Assembly (NCBI RefSeq): GCF_019112525.1 | Contig: NZ_CP077800.1 | Span: forward strand, 4,030,001-4,094,000 | Length of the DNA stretch: 64,000 nt | Reading direction: 5' to 3' | Source: Modestobacter sp. L9-4 | GTDB lineage: Bacteria > Actinomycetota > Actinomycetes > Mycobacteriales > Geodermatophilaceae | Shown here: piece after piece, positions 26,658 to 35,026 of the stretch | Numbering within the stretch: the stretch's first letter is position 1 | Layout: every line of letters starts with the position of its first letter | Made by a program: the position numbers and the translations under genes | Notes under the pieces: generated by a model | What the model was told of the DNA's origin: nothing | The model's input: only the letters and a program-made list of their open reading frames with translations | The model's database searches: none

Positions 26658-27920
26658 GTGAGCACGTTCAGCGCGCCCAAGGGCACGTTCGACACCCTGC
26701 CGCCGGCCTCGGCGGAGTTCCTCGCCGTCCGCGACACCCTCGTCGCCCCGCTGAGGCGGGCCGGCTACGGCTACATCGAGACCCCGACGTTCGAGGACAC
26801 CACCGTCTTCGCCCGCGGTGTGGGGGAGTCGACCGACGTCGTCTCCAAGGAGATGTACACGTTCACCGACCGCGGTGGCCGCTCGCTCACCCTGCGCCCG
26901 GAGCTCACCGCCGGGCTGATGCGCGCGTTCATCGAGCACCGGATGTACTCCGGGGCGCTGCCGGTGAAGCTGTGGAGCGTCGGGTCGGTCTTCCGCTACG
27001 AGCGCCCGCAGGCCGGCCGCTACCGGCACTTCACCCAGGTCGACGTCGAGGCGCTCGGCGTCGACGACCCGGCGCTGGACGCCGAGATGGTGGCGCTGGC
27101 CGCGCAGGGCTACCGCGACCTGGGCCTCACGGGCTTCGAGCTGCTGCTCACCTCGCTGGGCGACGAGACCTGCCGGCCGCAGTACCGCGACCTGCTGGTG
27201 GCCTTCCTCGAGAAGCTCGACCTGGACGAGGAGACCCGGCGGCGGGCCGAGCTCAACCCGCTGCGGGTGCTGGACGACAAGCGCCCCGAGGTGCAGGCCC
27301 AGCTCACCGACGCCCCGCTGATGGTCGACCACCTCTCGGACTCCACGAAGGCGCACTACGACGCGGTGCGGCAGCACCTCACCGACCTCGGGGTCACCTG
27401 GACCGAGGCGCCGCGGCTGGTGCGCGGGCTGGACTACTACACGAAGACGACGTTCGAGTTCGTCCACGACGGCCTCGGCGCGCAGTCCGCGATCGGCGGC
27501 GGCGGGCGCTACGACGGGCTGTCCGCAGCCCTCGGCGGCCCGGACCTGTCCGGCATCGGCTACGCCGTCGGCGTCGACCGCACCCTGCTCGCCATCCAGG
27601 CCGAGGGGCTCGACGTCGTCGCCTCCTCCGGCGTGCAGGCGTTCGTCGTGCCGCTGGGTGCGGAGGCCAAGCGCTTCGCCGTCCGGCTGGTCGGGCAGCT
27701 GCGCGCGGCCGGGGTCTCCGCCGACACCGTCTACGGCGACCGCGGCCTCAAGGGCGCGATGAAGGCGGCCGACCGCTCCGGTGCCACGCACGCGGTGGTC
27801 GTCGGTGACCGGGACCTGGCCGAGGGCGTGGCCCAGCTGCGCGACCTGCGCACCCACGAGCAGGTCGCCGTCCCCCTGGGTGAGCTGTTCGACCGCGTGC
27901 GTGCGACGGTGGAGGCGTGA
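26658..27920 (+). CDS. hisS: Histidine--tRNA ligase
   Basis: A 420-residue class II synthetase. Motif 1 region is [11 protein letters not shown], motif 2 is [23 protein letters not shown], and the histidine-binding loop is [14 protein letters not shown]. Motif 3 contains [10 protein letters not shown], and a C-terminal anticodon-binding domain starts near VQAFVVPLG. It lies 37 bases after the metallo-hydrolase gene, probably in one transcript, and its stop overlaps the next start (GTGA). Confidence 0.97.
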   Translation: MSTFSAPKGTFDTLPPASAEFLAVRDTLVAPLRRAGYGYIETPTFEDTTVFARGVGESTDVVSKEMYTFTDRGGRSLTLRPELTAGLMRAFIEHRMYSGALPVKLWSVGSVFRYERPQAGRYRHFTQVDVEALGVDDPALDAEMVALAAQGYRDLGLTGFELLLTSLGDETCRPQYRDLLVAFLEKLDLDEETRRRAELNPLRVLDDKRPEVQAQLTDAPLMVDHLSDSTKAHYDAVRQHLTDLGVTWTEAPRLVRGLDYYTKTTFEFVHDGLGAQSAIGGGGRYDGLSAALGGPDLSGIGYAVGVDRTLLAIQAEGLDVVASSGVQAFVVPLGAEAKRFAVRLVGQLRAAGVSADTVYGDRGLKGAMKAADRSGATHAVVVGDRDLAEGVAQLRDLRTHEQVAVPLGELFDRVRATVEA

Positions 27921-28942
27921 CAGTCACCGACGGCATCGCCGAGTCCTCGAACACCCCGCTGGAGACCCGGCCGCTCGGCCGCACCGGCGCCGACGTCTCC
28001 GTCGTCGGCCTGGGCACCTGGCAGCTGGGCGGCGACTGGGGCGACGTGTCCAGCGAGGACGCCGCCGCCGTGCTGGACGCCGCCCTCGACGCCGGGGTCA
28101 CCCTGCTCGACACCGCCGACGTCTACGGCGACGGCAGGAGCGAGGAGCGGATCCGCCAGTCGCTGGCCGCCCGCGGCGAGCGCCCCTTCGTGGCCACCAA
28201 GGCCGGCCGCCGCGCCGACCCGTTCACCGCCGAGCAGTACACGGCCGAGAACCTGCGCGCCTGGATCGACCGCTCGCGCCGCAACCTGGGCGTCGAGACG
28301 CTGGACCTGGTGCAGCTGCACTGCCCGCCGCCGGCCGTGTACTCCGACGAGCGGGTCTACGACGCCCTCGACGCGCTGGTCGCCGAGCAGGCGATCGCGG
28401 CCTACGGCGTCTCCGTGGAGACCGTCGAGGAGGGGCTCACCGCGCTGCAGCACCCCGGCGTGCAGTCGATCCAGGTCATCCTGAACATCTTCCGGCGCAA
28501 GCCGCTGGAGCAGCTGCTGCCCGCCGCCGCGCGCGCCGAGGTCGGCATCCTCGCCCGGGTGCCGCTGGCCAGTGGCCTGCTCACCGGCAAGTACACCGTC
28601 GACACCACCTTCGGTGCCGACGACCACCGGAACTACAACCGCAACGGCGAGGCCTTCGACGTCGGCGAGACCTTCTCCGGTGTGCCCTTCGACGTCGGCG
28701 TCGCCGCCGCCCGTGAGGTCGCCGAGATCGCCGGCCCGGACGTCGAGACCGCCGCGTTCGCGCTGCGCTGGGTCATCGACCAGCCCGGCGTCACCGCCGT
28801 CATCCCCGGTGCCCGCAACGTGAAGCAGGCACTGGGCAACGTGGCCGCGGCCAACCTGCCCTCGCTGACCGACAGCCAGCTCGCCGACCTCGAGCGCGTG
28901 TACGACGAGCGCATCCGCGCCTCCGTGCACGACCGCTGGTGA
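27917..28942 (+). CDS. Aldo/keto reductase
   Basis: A 341-residue (beta/alpha)8 NADPH-dependent reductase. The catalytic tetrad is visible: Asp in LLDTADVYG with the adjacent Tyr, Lys in FVATKAGRR, and His in LVQLHCPP. The C-terminal coenzyme loop contains [14 protein letters not shown]. The family reduces aldehydes and ketones; the physiological substrate is unknown. It overlaps hisS by four bases and is followed by aspS after 25 bases, so it is embedded in a synthetase operon without an obvious pathway link. Confidence 0.88.
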   Translation: MTVTDGIAESSNTPLETRPLGRTGADVSVVGLGTWQLGGDWGDVSSEDAAAVLDAALDAGVTLLDTADVYGDGRSEERIRQSLAARGERPFVATKAGRRADPFTAEQYTAENLRAWIDRSRRNLGVETLDLVQLHCPPPAVYSDERVYDALDALVAEQAIAAYGVSVETVEEGLTALQHPGVQSIQVILNIFRRKPLEQLLPAAARAEVGILARVPLASGLLTGKYTVDTTFGADDHRNYNRNGEAFDVGETFSGVPFDVGVAAAREVAEIAGPDVETAAFALRWVIDQPGVTAVIPGARNVKQALGNVAAANLPSLTDSQLADLERVYDERIRASVHDRW

Positions 28943-28967
28943 CACCCCCTCTCTGAAAGGCACTCCC

Positions 28968-30716
28968 TTGCTCCGCACCCACGACGCCGGCGCACTCCGC
29001 GCGACCGACGCCGGCACCACGGTCACCCTCGCCGGCTGGGTCGCCCGCCGGCGCGACCACGGCGGGGTCGTCTTCCTCGACCTCCGCGATGCCTCGGGCT
29101 ACGCCCAGGTCGTCGTCCGCGAGGAGGAGGCGCACGCGCTGCGCAACGAGTACTGCGTGCTGGTGACGGGTCAGGTGCAGGCCCGCCCGGCCGGCAACGA
29201 GAACCCCGAGCTGCCCACCGGTGAGATCGAGGTCGTCGCCTCGACCCTGGAGGTGCTGTCGGCCTCGGCGCCGCTGCCCTTCCCGATCGAGACCGCGCAG
29301 GCCGCCGGTGACGACGTCCGCTACAAGTACCGCTACCTGGACCTGCGCCGTCAGGGCCCGGCGTCGGTGCTGCGGCTGCGCAGCGAGATCAACCGGATCG
29401 CCCGCACCGTCATGGCCGAGAAGGGCTTCGTCGAGGTCGAGACCCCGTCGCTGACCCGCTCCACCCCCGAGGGCGCCCGCGACTTCGTCGTCCCGGTGCG
29501 GCTGCAGCCGGGGCACTGGTACGCCCTGCCGCAGTCGCCGCAGTTGTTCAAGCAGCTGCTGATGATCGGTGGCCTGGAGCGGTACTACCAGATCGCCCGC
29601 GCCTTCCGGGACGAGGACTTCCGCGCCGACCGGCAGCCGGAGTTCACCCAGCTGGACTTCGAGATGAGCTTCGTCGACCGGGACGACGTCCTGGCCGTCG
29701 CCGAGGACGTCATCCGTGCGCTGTGGGCCCAGCTGGCCTCCTACGAGCTGCCCGCCATCCCGCGGATGACCTACCGCGAGGCGATGGACCGCTTCGGCTC
29801 CGACAAGCCCGACCTGCGCTTCGGCATCGAGCTCACCGAGCTGACGTCCTACTTCGCCGACACCCCGTTCCGGGTGTTCCAGGCGCCCTACGTCGGCGCG
29901 ATCGTGATGCCCGGCGGCGGCACGCAGCCGCGGCGGGCCTTCGACGCCTGGCAGGACTGGGCCCGTTCGCGCGGCGCCAAGGGCTTGGCCTACGTCACCA
30001 TCGCCGAGGACGGCACCCTCGGTGGCCCGGTCTCGAAGAACATCTCCGAGGCCGAGCGCGCCGGGCTGGTCGAGGCCGTGGGCGCGAAGCCCGGTGACTG
30101 CGTCTTCTTCGCCGCCGGTGCCCGCCGCGGCGCGCAGGAGCTGCTGGGCGCCGCGCGCAACGAGGTGGCCAAGCGACTCGAGCTCATCGAGCCGGGCTCC
30201 TGGTCGTTCCTGTTCGTCGTCGACTTCCCGATGTTCGAGGAGACCGAGGACGGCGACTGGACGTTCATGCACCACCCGTTCACCTCGCCCACGCCGGAGT
30301 TCCGCGACTCGTTCGAGGCCGACAAGGGCGCGGCGCTGTCCGACGCCTACGACCTGGTCTGCAACGGCAACGAGCTGATGAGCGGTTCGGTCCGCATCGC
30401 CGACGCGACGCTGCAGGAGCGGGTGTTCGAGGCGATCGGGATGTCGACGGAGGAGGCCCGCGAGCGCTTCGGCTTCTTCCTCGAGGCCTTCGACTACGGC
30501 CCGCCGCCGCACGCCGGTGCCGCCATCGGCTGGGACCGGCTCACCGCGCTGCTGGCCGGCGTCGACTCCATCCGCGAGGTCATCGCCTTCCCGAAGACCG
30601 GTGCCGGCTACGACCCGCTCACGGGTGCCCCGACGCCGATCTCGGAGGCCCAGCGCACCGAGGCCGGCATCGACTTCGTCGCCGAGGCCGAGCCGGAGTC
30701 CGACCCCGCCGTCTGA
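28968..30716 (+). CDS. aspS: Aspartate--tRNA ligase, probably non-discriminating
   Basis: A 582-residue bacterial-type class II synthetase. The N-terminal OB anticodon domain has [18 protein letters not shown], and motif 1 is [19 protein letters not shown]. Motif 2 is [21 protein letters not shown] with the GAD insertion domain following. Motif 3 is [13 protein letters not shown]. The start is TTG 28968, supported by AAAGG eight bases upstream and by the family N-terminus. His31 in the OB fold is the residue reported to allow recognition of both tRNA-Asp and tRNA-Asn in non-discriminating enzymes. Those enzymes work with GatCAB in organisms lacking AsnRS. Confidence 0.96.
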   Translation: MLRTHDAGALRATDAGTTVTLAGWVARRRDHGGVVFLDLRDASGYAQVVVREEEAHALRNEYCVLVTGQVQARPAGNENPELPTGEIEVVASTLEVLSASAPLPFPIETAQAAGDDVRYKYRYLDLRRQGPASVLRLRSEINRIARTVMAEKGFVEVETPSLTRSTPEGARDFVVPVRLQPGHWYALPQSPQLFKQLLMIGGLERYYQIARAFRDEDFRADRQPEFTQLDFEMSFVDRDDVLAVAEDVIRALWAQLASYELPAIPRMTYREAMDRFGSDKPDLRFGIELTELTSYFADTPFRVFQAPYVGAIVMPGGGTQPRRAFDAWQDWARSRGAKGLAYVTIAEDGTLGGPVSKNISEAERAGLVEAVGAKPGDCVFFAAGARRGAQELLGAARNEVAKRLELIEPGSWSFLFVVDFPMFEETEDGDWTFMHHPFTSPTPEFRDSFEADKGAALSDAYDLVCNGNELMSGSVRIADATLQERVFEAIGMSTEEARERFGFFLEAFDYGPPPHAGAAIGWDRLTALLAGVDSIREVIAFPKTGAGYDPLTGAPTPISEAQRTEAGIDFVAEAEPESDPAV

Positions 30717-30728
30717 GCCCTGCGTCGC

Positions 30729-30798
30729 CCGAGTGGGCAGTTGCTGTCGCCGTCCGCGGCGTGTCCGACCGTGTCGGCTGCAGCAACTGCCCACTCGG
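30729..30798. repeat. Palindromic repeat, copy A (GAGTGGGCAGTTGC family)
   Basis: Arms CCGAGTGGGCAGTTGCTG (30729-30746) and CAGCAACTGCCCACTCGG (30781-30798) are perfect 18-bp inverted repeats around a 34-base centre. The element fills the gap between aspS and the DUF559 gene. Copies B and C occur at 31754-31825 and 47444-47515. Confidence 0.85.
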
Positions 30799-30802
30799 CG
30801 TC

Positions 30803-31669
30803 TCACCACCGGGCGCCCCGGCTCCACAGCGCTCCGGCCAGGCGGTCGAGGACGACGGCGCGCTGCCGCAGGTGCCGATCGGCGAAGCGCAGCACCAGCC
30901 AACCGTCCGCGGCCATCAGCGAGTACCGGTCGACGTCCCGGCCGAACTGCTCCCGCTCGGCGTGCTGCCGGCCCTCGTACTCGACCAGCACCTTCCAGCG
31001 GCGGTACCCCAGGTCGCCGTGAGCCACCTCGCGCCCCCGGCGGTCGAGCACGGGCACCTGCGGCTCCGGATCGGGGATCGGGCTGTCGATGACCCACCAG
31101 CGGAGGAGGCTCTCCGGCCGGGACGCCGCTCGTGGGTCCAGTGCCGGTGCGCACCGGCGGGCACGCACGATCCCACGCGGCGAGGAGGCGGCGAGCTGGG
31201 CGTCCAGCTGCTCGGCGTCCAGGTGGCCGGCCCGGTACAGGGCGTCACCGACGGCGACCAGCTCGTCCTCGGGCAGCGTGGCCGCCAGATCGAGCCAGGT
31301 CCGCGGGCCGCTGGTCAGCCGCAGCCCGCCCCGGTCGACCACGTCACCGGGTCCAAGCTCGCTCACGTGGCCGCGCAGCCGCTGTCGCCGCGGGCGGTGA
31401 CTGTCCGGTGGCACGGTCACGTGCACCGGCCAGCCGTGGGGGAGTGGGGCCCCCAGCAGCGCGGCGGCCGTGCCGTGGCTGAACGCGGCACCCGCTGGGA
31501 GCAGCGGGGCGAGTGAGCGTGCGGCGGCGTCGAGTGAGAGCGGCACGGCGCGGGAGACGTACGCGCCCCGGCTGACCCGCACGCCGTCGTCCCGGAGCTG
31601 TGCCCGCGTGAGTCCCGCTGCCCGCGCAGCGTGGACCGTGTAACTGGGCGTGAGTCTCCCGTCGACCAT
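30803..31669 (-). CDS. DUF559 / AbiEi-like protein with restriction-endonuclease-like fold
   Basis: A 288-residue protein. The N-terminal part (ARAAGLTRAQLRDDGVRV, then SRGAYVSR) resembles the winged-helix start of AbiEi-type antitoxin-like proteins. The C-terminal domain resembles DUF559/Vsr nucleases: DLGYRRWKVLVEYEGRQHAE supplies D-x(n)-ExE-type acids, then QFGRDVDRYSLMAADGWLVLRF. Such genes are frequent, poorly characterised accessory genes in actinobacteria. It is transcribed against aspS and lies exactly between palindromic repeats A and B. No toxin partner gene is adjacent. Nuclease activity is inference from fold motifs only. Confidence 0.72.
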   Translation of the reverse strand: MVDGRLTPSYTVHAARAAGLTRAQLRDDGVRVSRGAYVSRAVPLSLDAAARSLAPLLPAGAAFSHGTAAALLGAPLPHGWPVHVTVPPDSHRPRRQRLRGHVSELGPGDVVDRGGLRLTSGPRTWLDLAATLPEDELVAVGDALYRAGHLDAEQLDAQLAASSPRGIVRARRCAPALDPRAASRPESLLRWWVIDSPIPDPEPQVPVLDRRGREVAHGDLGYRRWKVLVEYEGRQHAEREQFGRDVDRYSLMAADGWLVLRFADRHLRQRAVVLDRLAGALWSRGARW

Positions 31670-31753
31670 CCGCCGACGATCGCTCGCTGCTGACCTGCAG
31701 CGGAACCGCAGCCCTCGATCTGTGGATGAGCGTTCCCGCTGTGCATGCCACGG

Positions 31754-31825
31754 GCCGAGTGGGCGGTTGCAGTCACTGTAACGAGCGTGTCGGCGCGTGT
31801 CGGCGACCGCAACTGCCCACTCGGC
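31754..31825. repeat. Palindromic repeat, copy B (GAGTGGGCAGTTGC family)
   Basis: Arms GCCGAGTGGGCGGTTGC (31754-31770) and GCAACTGCCCACTCGGC (31809-31825) pair with one mismatch. The centre differs from copy A. It lies between the DUF559 gene's 5' end and the 3' end of the aldo/keto reductase gene. Confidence 0.85.
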
Positions 31826-31836
31826 GGGCGGGGAGG

Positions 31837-32712
31837 TCAGGCGGCGTTCAGGCGGGCGAGGTGCTCGGCCGACAGCTGCATGTCGGCTCCCTGAGCGCTG
31901 TCCTGGATGGACGTGGGGCGGCTGGCGCCGGGGATGGGCAGGACGACGTCGGCCTGGGCGAGGTGCCAGGCGATGGTCACCTGGTGCGCCGAGACGCCCA
32001 GCTCGTCGGCGACGGCACCGAACTCGGCGGCGGTCGAGCCCAGCGTCTTGGCCGCGGTGATGCCGCCGAACGGGCTCCACGGCAGGAACGCCAGCCCGAC
32101 CGCGGCGCAGTGCGCGAGCTCGTCGGCCGAGGACCGCCACCCCGGCGAGAACTGGTTCTGCACGCTCACCAGCGCGTCACCCACGATCGCCCGGGCGGAG
32201 TCGATCTGGCCGATGTCGGCGTTGGAGATGCCGGCCATCCGCACCAGCCCGGCGTCCACCAGCTCGCGCAGTGCGCCCATCGTGTCCTCCCACGGCACGG
32301 TGGGGTCCGGGCGGTGGTACTGGTAGAGCCCGATCTGCTCGACCCCGAGCCGCTCCAGCGAGGCCTCACAGGCGCGGCGCAGGTAGGCCGGCGACCCGTC
32401 GATGGCCCAGTCGCTGCCACGCCGGGTGTGCCCGCCCTTGGTGGCCACGAGGACGTCGTCGGTGGACGAGCCGTAGGAGGCCAGCGCCCGGGCGATGAGC
32501 TCCTCGTTGTGGCCGAAGTCCCGCTCGTCGAGGGCGTAGGCGTCCGCGGTGTCGATCAGGGTCACCCCGGCGTCGAGGGCGGCGTGCACCACGGCCTCGG
32601 CGTCGGTGGGGGAGGGGCGGTCGCCGGAGATCGACAGCGGCATGCCGCCGAGGCCGACCGCGCCGAGGGAGACGGTGCCGACGGTGGCGTTGCCGATCGT
32701 GCGCTGCTGCAT
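31837..32712 (-). CDS. Aldo/keto reductase
   Basis: A 291-residue aldo/keto reductase. Catalytic residues appear as Asp and Tyr in [10 protein letters not shown], Lys in [13 protein letters not shown] and His in GLYQYHRPD. The coenzyme site has [15 protein letters not shown]. It is only distantly similar to the reductase encoded at 27.9 kb, so this is not a recent duplication. Transcription is monocistronic on the minus strand, divergent from rarA with 64 bases between them. Substrate unknown. Confidence 0.87.
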   Translation of the reverse strand: MQQRTIGNATVGTVSLGAVGLGGMPLSISGDRPSPTDAEAVVHAALDAGVTLIDTADAYALDERDFGHNEELIARALASYGSSTDDVLVATKGGHTRRGSDWAIDGSPAYLRRACEASLERLGVEQIGLYQYHRPDPTVPWEDTMGALRELVDAGLVRMAGISNADIGQIDSARAIVGDALVSVQNQFSPGWRSSADELAHCAAVGLAFLPWSPFGGITAAKTLGSTAAEFGAVADELGVSAHQVTIAWHLAQADVVLPIPGASRPTSIQDSAQGADMQLSAEHLARLNAA

Positions 32713-32763
32713 GGGGAGGGCCTTCCCGATCGCGGAGTGGTCGAGACCGTCGTGCCCCGCGGG

Positions 32764-32769
32764 TAGCTT
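32764..32769 (+). promoter_or_regulatory. -10 of a leaderless promoter for rarA
   Basis: TAGCTT ends exactly seven bases before GTG 32777, with no Shine-Dalgarno. The predicted mRNA starts at or next to the initiation codon. Confidence 0.55.
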
Positions 32770-32776
32770 CGCAACC

Positions 32777-34138
32777 GTGACCGCAGGGGACGCCGGGCTG
32801 TTCGGCGAAGGGCTCTTCGCCGACGCCGAGGACGACCCCGCCGCCGCACCGGTCGACTGGGGTGCCCCGCTGGCGGTCCGGATGCGGCCCCGGTCGCTGG
32901 ACGAGGTGGTCGGCCAGACCCACCTGCTCGGTCCGCGTGCCCCGCTGCGCCGGCTGGTGGAGGCCGACGAGCCGATGTCGCTGGTGCTCTACGGCCCGCC
33001 CGGCACCGGCAAGACCACGCTGGCGCACGTCATCTCGCTGGCCACCAAGCGCTCCTTCGTGCAGCTCTCGGCGCTGGACGCCGGGGTCAAGGAGGTCCGC
33101 GCGGTCATCGCCACCGCCAAGCGCGAGCTGACCCACGCCGGCCGGCGCACGGTGCTGTTCATCGACGAGGTCCACCGGTTCTCCAAGACCCAGCAGGACT
33201 CGCTGCTCTCCGCCGTCGAGGACCGGATCGTCAGCCTGATCGCCGCGACGACGGAGAACCCGTTCTTCTCCGTGGTCAGCCCGCTGCTGTCCCGCAGCCT
33301 GGTGCTCGCCCTGCAGCCGCTCTCCGACGACGACGTCCGGGCCGTGCTGCACCGGGCGCTGACCAGCGACCGCGGCCTGGACGGTGCGGTGACCCTGACC
33401 GAGGAGGCCGAGGAGCACCTGCTCCGGGTGGCCGGGGGCGATGCCCGCAAGGCGCTGACCGCGCTGGAGTCCGGTGCCGGCGCGGCCCGGGCCAGCGGCA
33501 GCACGGTGCTGGACCTGGCCACCCTGGAGACCGCGGTCGCCCAGGCCGCGGTGCGCTACGACCGCTCCGGTGACCAGCACTACGACATCGCCAGCGCGCT
33601 GATCAAGAGCATCCGCGGCAGCGACGTCGACGCCGCCCTGCACTACCTCGCCCGGATGGTCGAGGCGGGGGAGGACCCGCGCTTCATCGCCCGCCGGCTG
33701 GTCATCTCGGCGAGCGAGGACATCGGCATGGCCGACCCCACGGCCCTGGTCACCGCGGTGGCCGCCGCCGACGCGGTCGCCTTCATCGGCATGCCCGAGG
33801 GCCACTTCCCGCTCGCCCAGGCCGTCGTCCACCTGGCCACCGCGCCGAAGTCCAACGCGATCACCGTGGGCATCGGCGAGTCCGTCGCCGACGTCCGCGC
33901 CGGGCTCGCCGGGCCCGTGCCGGCCGGGCTGCGCGACGCCCACTACGCCGGGGCGAAGAAGCTGGGCCACGGGGCGACCTACGTCTACCCGCACTCCCAC
34001 CCCGACGGTGTGGTGCCCCAGCAGTACCCGCCGGACGCCCTGGTGGGGCGCGACTACTACCGGCCCACCGGCCGGGGCGTGGAGGCCCAGATCGGCGCCC
34101 GGCTGGCCAAGCTGCGGGCGATCGTCCGCCGCCGCTGA
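32777..34138 (+). CDS. rarA: Replication-associated recombination protein A (AAA+ ATPase)
   Basis: A 453-residue RarA/MgsA/WRNIP1 protein. A short N-terminal region ([14 protein letters not shown]) precedes [19 protein letters not shown]. Walker A is GPPGTGKTT, Walker B is [10 protein letters not shown], and sensor 1 lies in [10 protein letters not shown]. The family-specific tetramerisation domain includes [27 protein letters not shown] and [17 protein letters not shown]. RarA acts at stalled replication forks. GTG 32777 is fixed by the leaderless promoter and the conserved N-terminus. Confidence 0.95.
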   Translation: MTAGDAGLFGEGLFADAEDDPAAAPVDWGAPLAVRMRPRSLDEVVGQTHLLGPRAPLRRLVEADEPMSLVLYGPPGTGKTTLAHVISLATKRSFVQLSALDAGVKEVRAVIATAKRELTHAGRRTVLFIDEVHRFSKTQQDSLLSAVEDRIVSLIAATTENPFFSVVSPLLSRSLVLALQPLSDDDVRAVLHRALTSDRGLDGAVTLTEEAEEHLLRVAGGDARKALTALESGAGAARASGSTVLDLATLETAVAQAAVRYDRSGDQHYDIASALIKSIRGSDVDAALHYLARMVEAGEDPRFIARRLVISASEDIGMADPTALVTAVAAADAVAFIGMPEGHFPLAQAVVHLATAPKSNAITVGIGESVADVRAGLAGPVPAGLRDAHYAGAKKLGHGATYVYPHSHPDGVVPQQYPPDALVGRDYYRPTGRGVEAQIGARLAKLRAIVRRR

Positions 34139-34180
34139 CCGCCGTCCCCAGCAGCGGCGGTCGGCCGGGACGTCGGCGGC

Positions 34181-34186
34181 TAGTGT
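34181..34186 (+). promoter_or_regulatory. Likely -10 element of the DUF948 gene
   Basis: TAGTGT lies 59 bases before the GTG at 34245 and fits the local TANNNT pattern. The implied UTR is about 52 bases. Confidence 0.4.
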
Positions 34187-34244
34187 TGCGCGACCGGTGG
34201 ACACCCGCCGGGGCCGTGCACGAGACGACGAAGGGGACCCTCGA

Positions 34245-34670
34245 GTGTCCGCAGGAGAGATCGCTGGGCTGATCGCAGCCATCGCCCTGGTGCTGCTGGT
34301 CGTCCTGGTGGCGGTGCCGCTGCTCAAGCTCGGGCGCACGCTGGACGAGACCACGCTGACCATCCGCCAGGTCCGGGAGCAGAGCCAGCCCATCCTCAGC
34401 CAGGCGTCGACGACGGTCACCCACGTCAACGCCAACCTCGAGCGCGTGGACGACATCACCGGCAACGCCGCCAACGTGTCCTCCAACGTGGCCGCGCTGA
34501 CGTCGGTCTTCGCCGCCACCCTGGGCAGCCCGCTGATCAAGGTCGCCGCCTTCAGCTACGGCGTGCGCACCGCGGCGAAGAAGAAGCGCGAGGGTGCCGC
34601 CCTGGCCACCGCCCAGCGGTCGGCCAAGGACGAGCGCCGCGCCCGTCGTGAGTCGCGGCGGGCCGCCTGA
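34245..34670 (+). CDS. DUF948 domain-containing membrane protein
   Basis: A 141-residue protein with an N-terminal helix (GLIAAIALVLLVVLVAVPLL). A long amphipathic coiled-coil-like region follows (LDETTLTIRQVREQSQPILSQ onward), as in DUF948 proteins. The C-terminus is strongly basic (KKKREG, ERRARRESRRAA). Function is unknown; the gene is conserved just upstream of alaS in actinobacteria. GTG 34245 has AAGGGG nine bases upstream. The stop overlaps the next ATG (TGATG). Confidence 0.85.
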   Translation: MSAGEIAGLIAAIALVLLVVLVAVPLLKLGRTLDETTLTIRQVREQSQPILSQASTTVTHVNANLERVDDITGNAANVSSNVAALTSVFAATLGSPLIKVAAFSYGVRTAAKKKREGAALATAQRSAKDERRARRESRRAA

Positions 34671-34960
34671 TGCGCCGGCTGTTCTGGCTCGCCATGGGCA
34701 TCACCATCGGCGCCCTCGTCGTCCGCAAGCTGTCCCGGACGGCGGAGAAGCTGACCCCGGCCGGCATCGGCGCCTCGCTGGCTGAGGGCCTGCGTGAGCT
34801 GGCCGACGCGATCGGCGACTTCGGCGCCGATGTCCGGGCCGCTGCCGCGATGCGGGAGGACGAGCTGCGCTCGGGCACCGGCCTGGACGCCCCGCTGCCC
34901 GACCGCGGCGCGCTGCCCGACGCGCTGCCCCGCCGCGGCGCGCACGCCGCGGACAGCTGA
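34670..34960 (+). CDS. Small conserved membrane protein (DUF6167-like)
   Basis: A 96-residue protein with one N-terminal helix, MRRLFWLAMGITIGALVVRKL. It continues as an amphipathic helix (LAEGLRELADAIGDFGADVRAAAAMRE) and a short disordered tail. Its pairing with the DUF948 gene ahead of alaS is widely conserved, suggesting the two small membrane proteins act together, but no role is known. The start overlaps the preceding stop by one base. Confidence 0.75.
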   Translation: MRRLFWLAMGITIGALVVRKLSRTAEKLTPAGIGASLAEGLRELADAIGDFGADVRAAAAMREDELRSGTGLDAPLPDRGALPDALPRRGAHAADS

Positions 34961-34978
34961 GCCCCTCCATCCCACCCC

Positions 34979-35007
34979 GCGGCCCGGCCCCGACCGGGCC
35001 GGGCCGC
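34979..35007 (+). terminator. GC hairpin upstream of alaS
   Basis: GCGGCCCGGCCC and GGGCCGGGCCGC form a perfect 12-bp stem with a five-base loop, ending 19 bases before the alaS ATG. It may terminate the upstream pair of genes or act as an attenuator of read-through into alaS. Confidence 0.6.
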
Positions 35008-35026
35008 GCTCGCAGGAGACCTCCCC

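Noticed and set aside
30803-32712. Toxin-antitoxin or restriction-modification system
   Set aside because: The DUF559/AbiEi-like gene has no adjacent AbiEii-type toxin or methyltransferase; its neighbours are aspS and an aldo/keto reductase.
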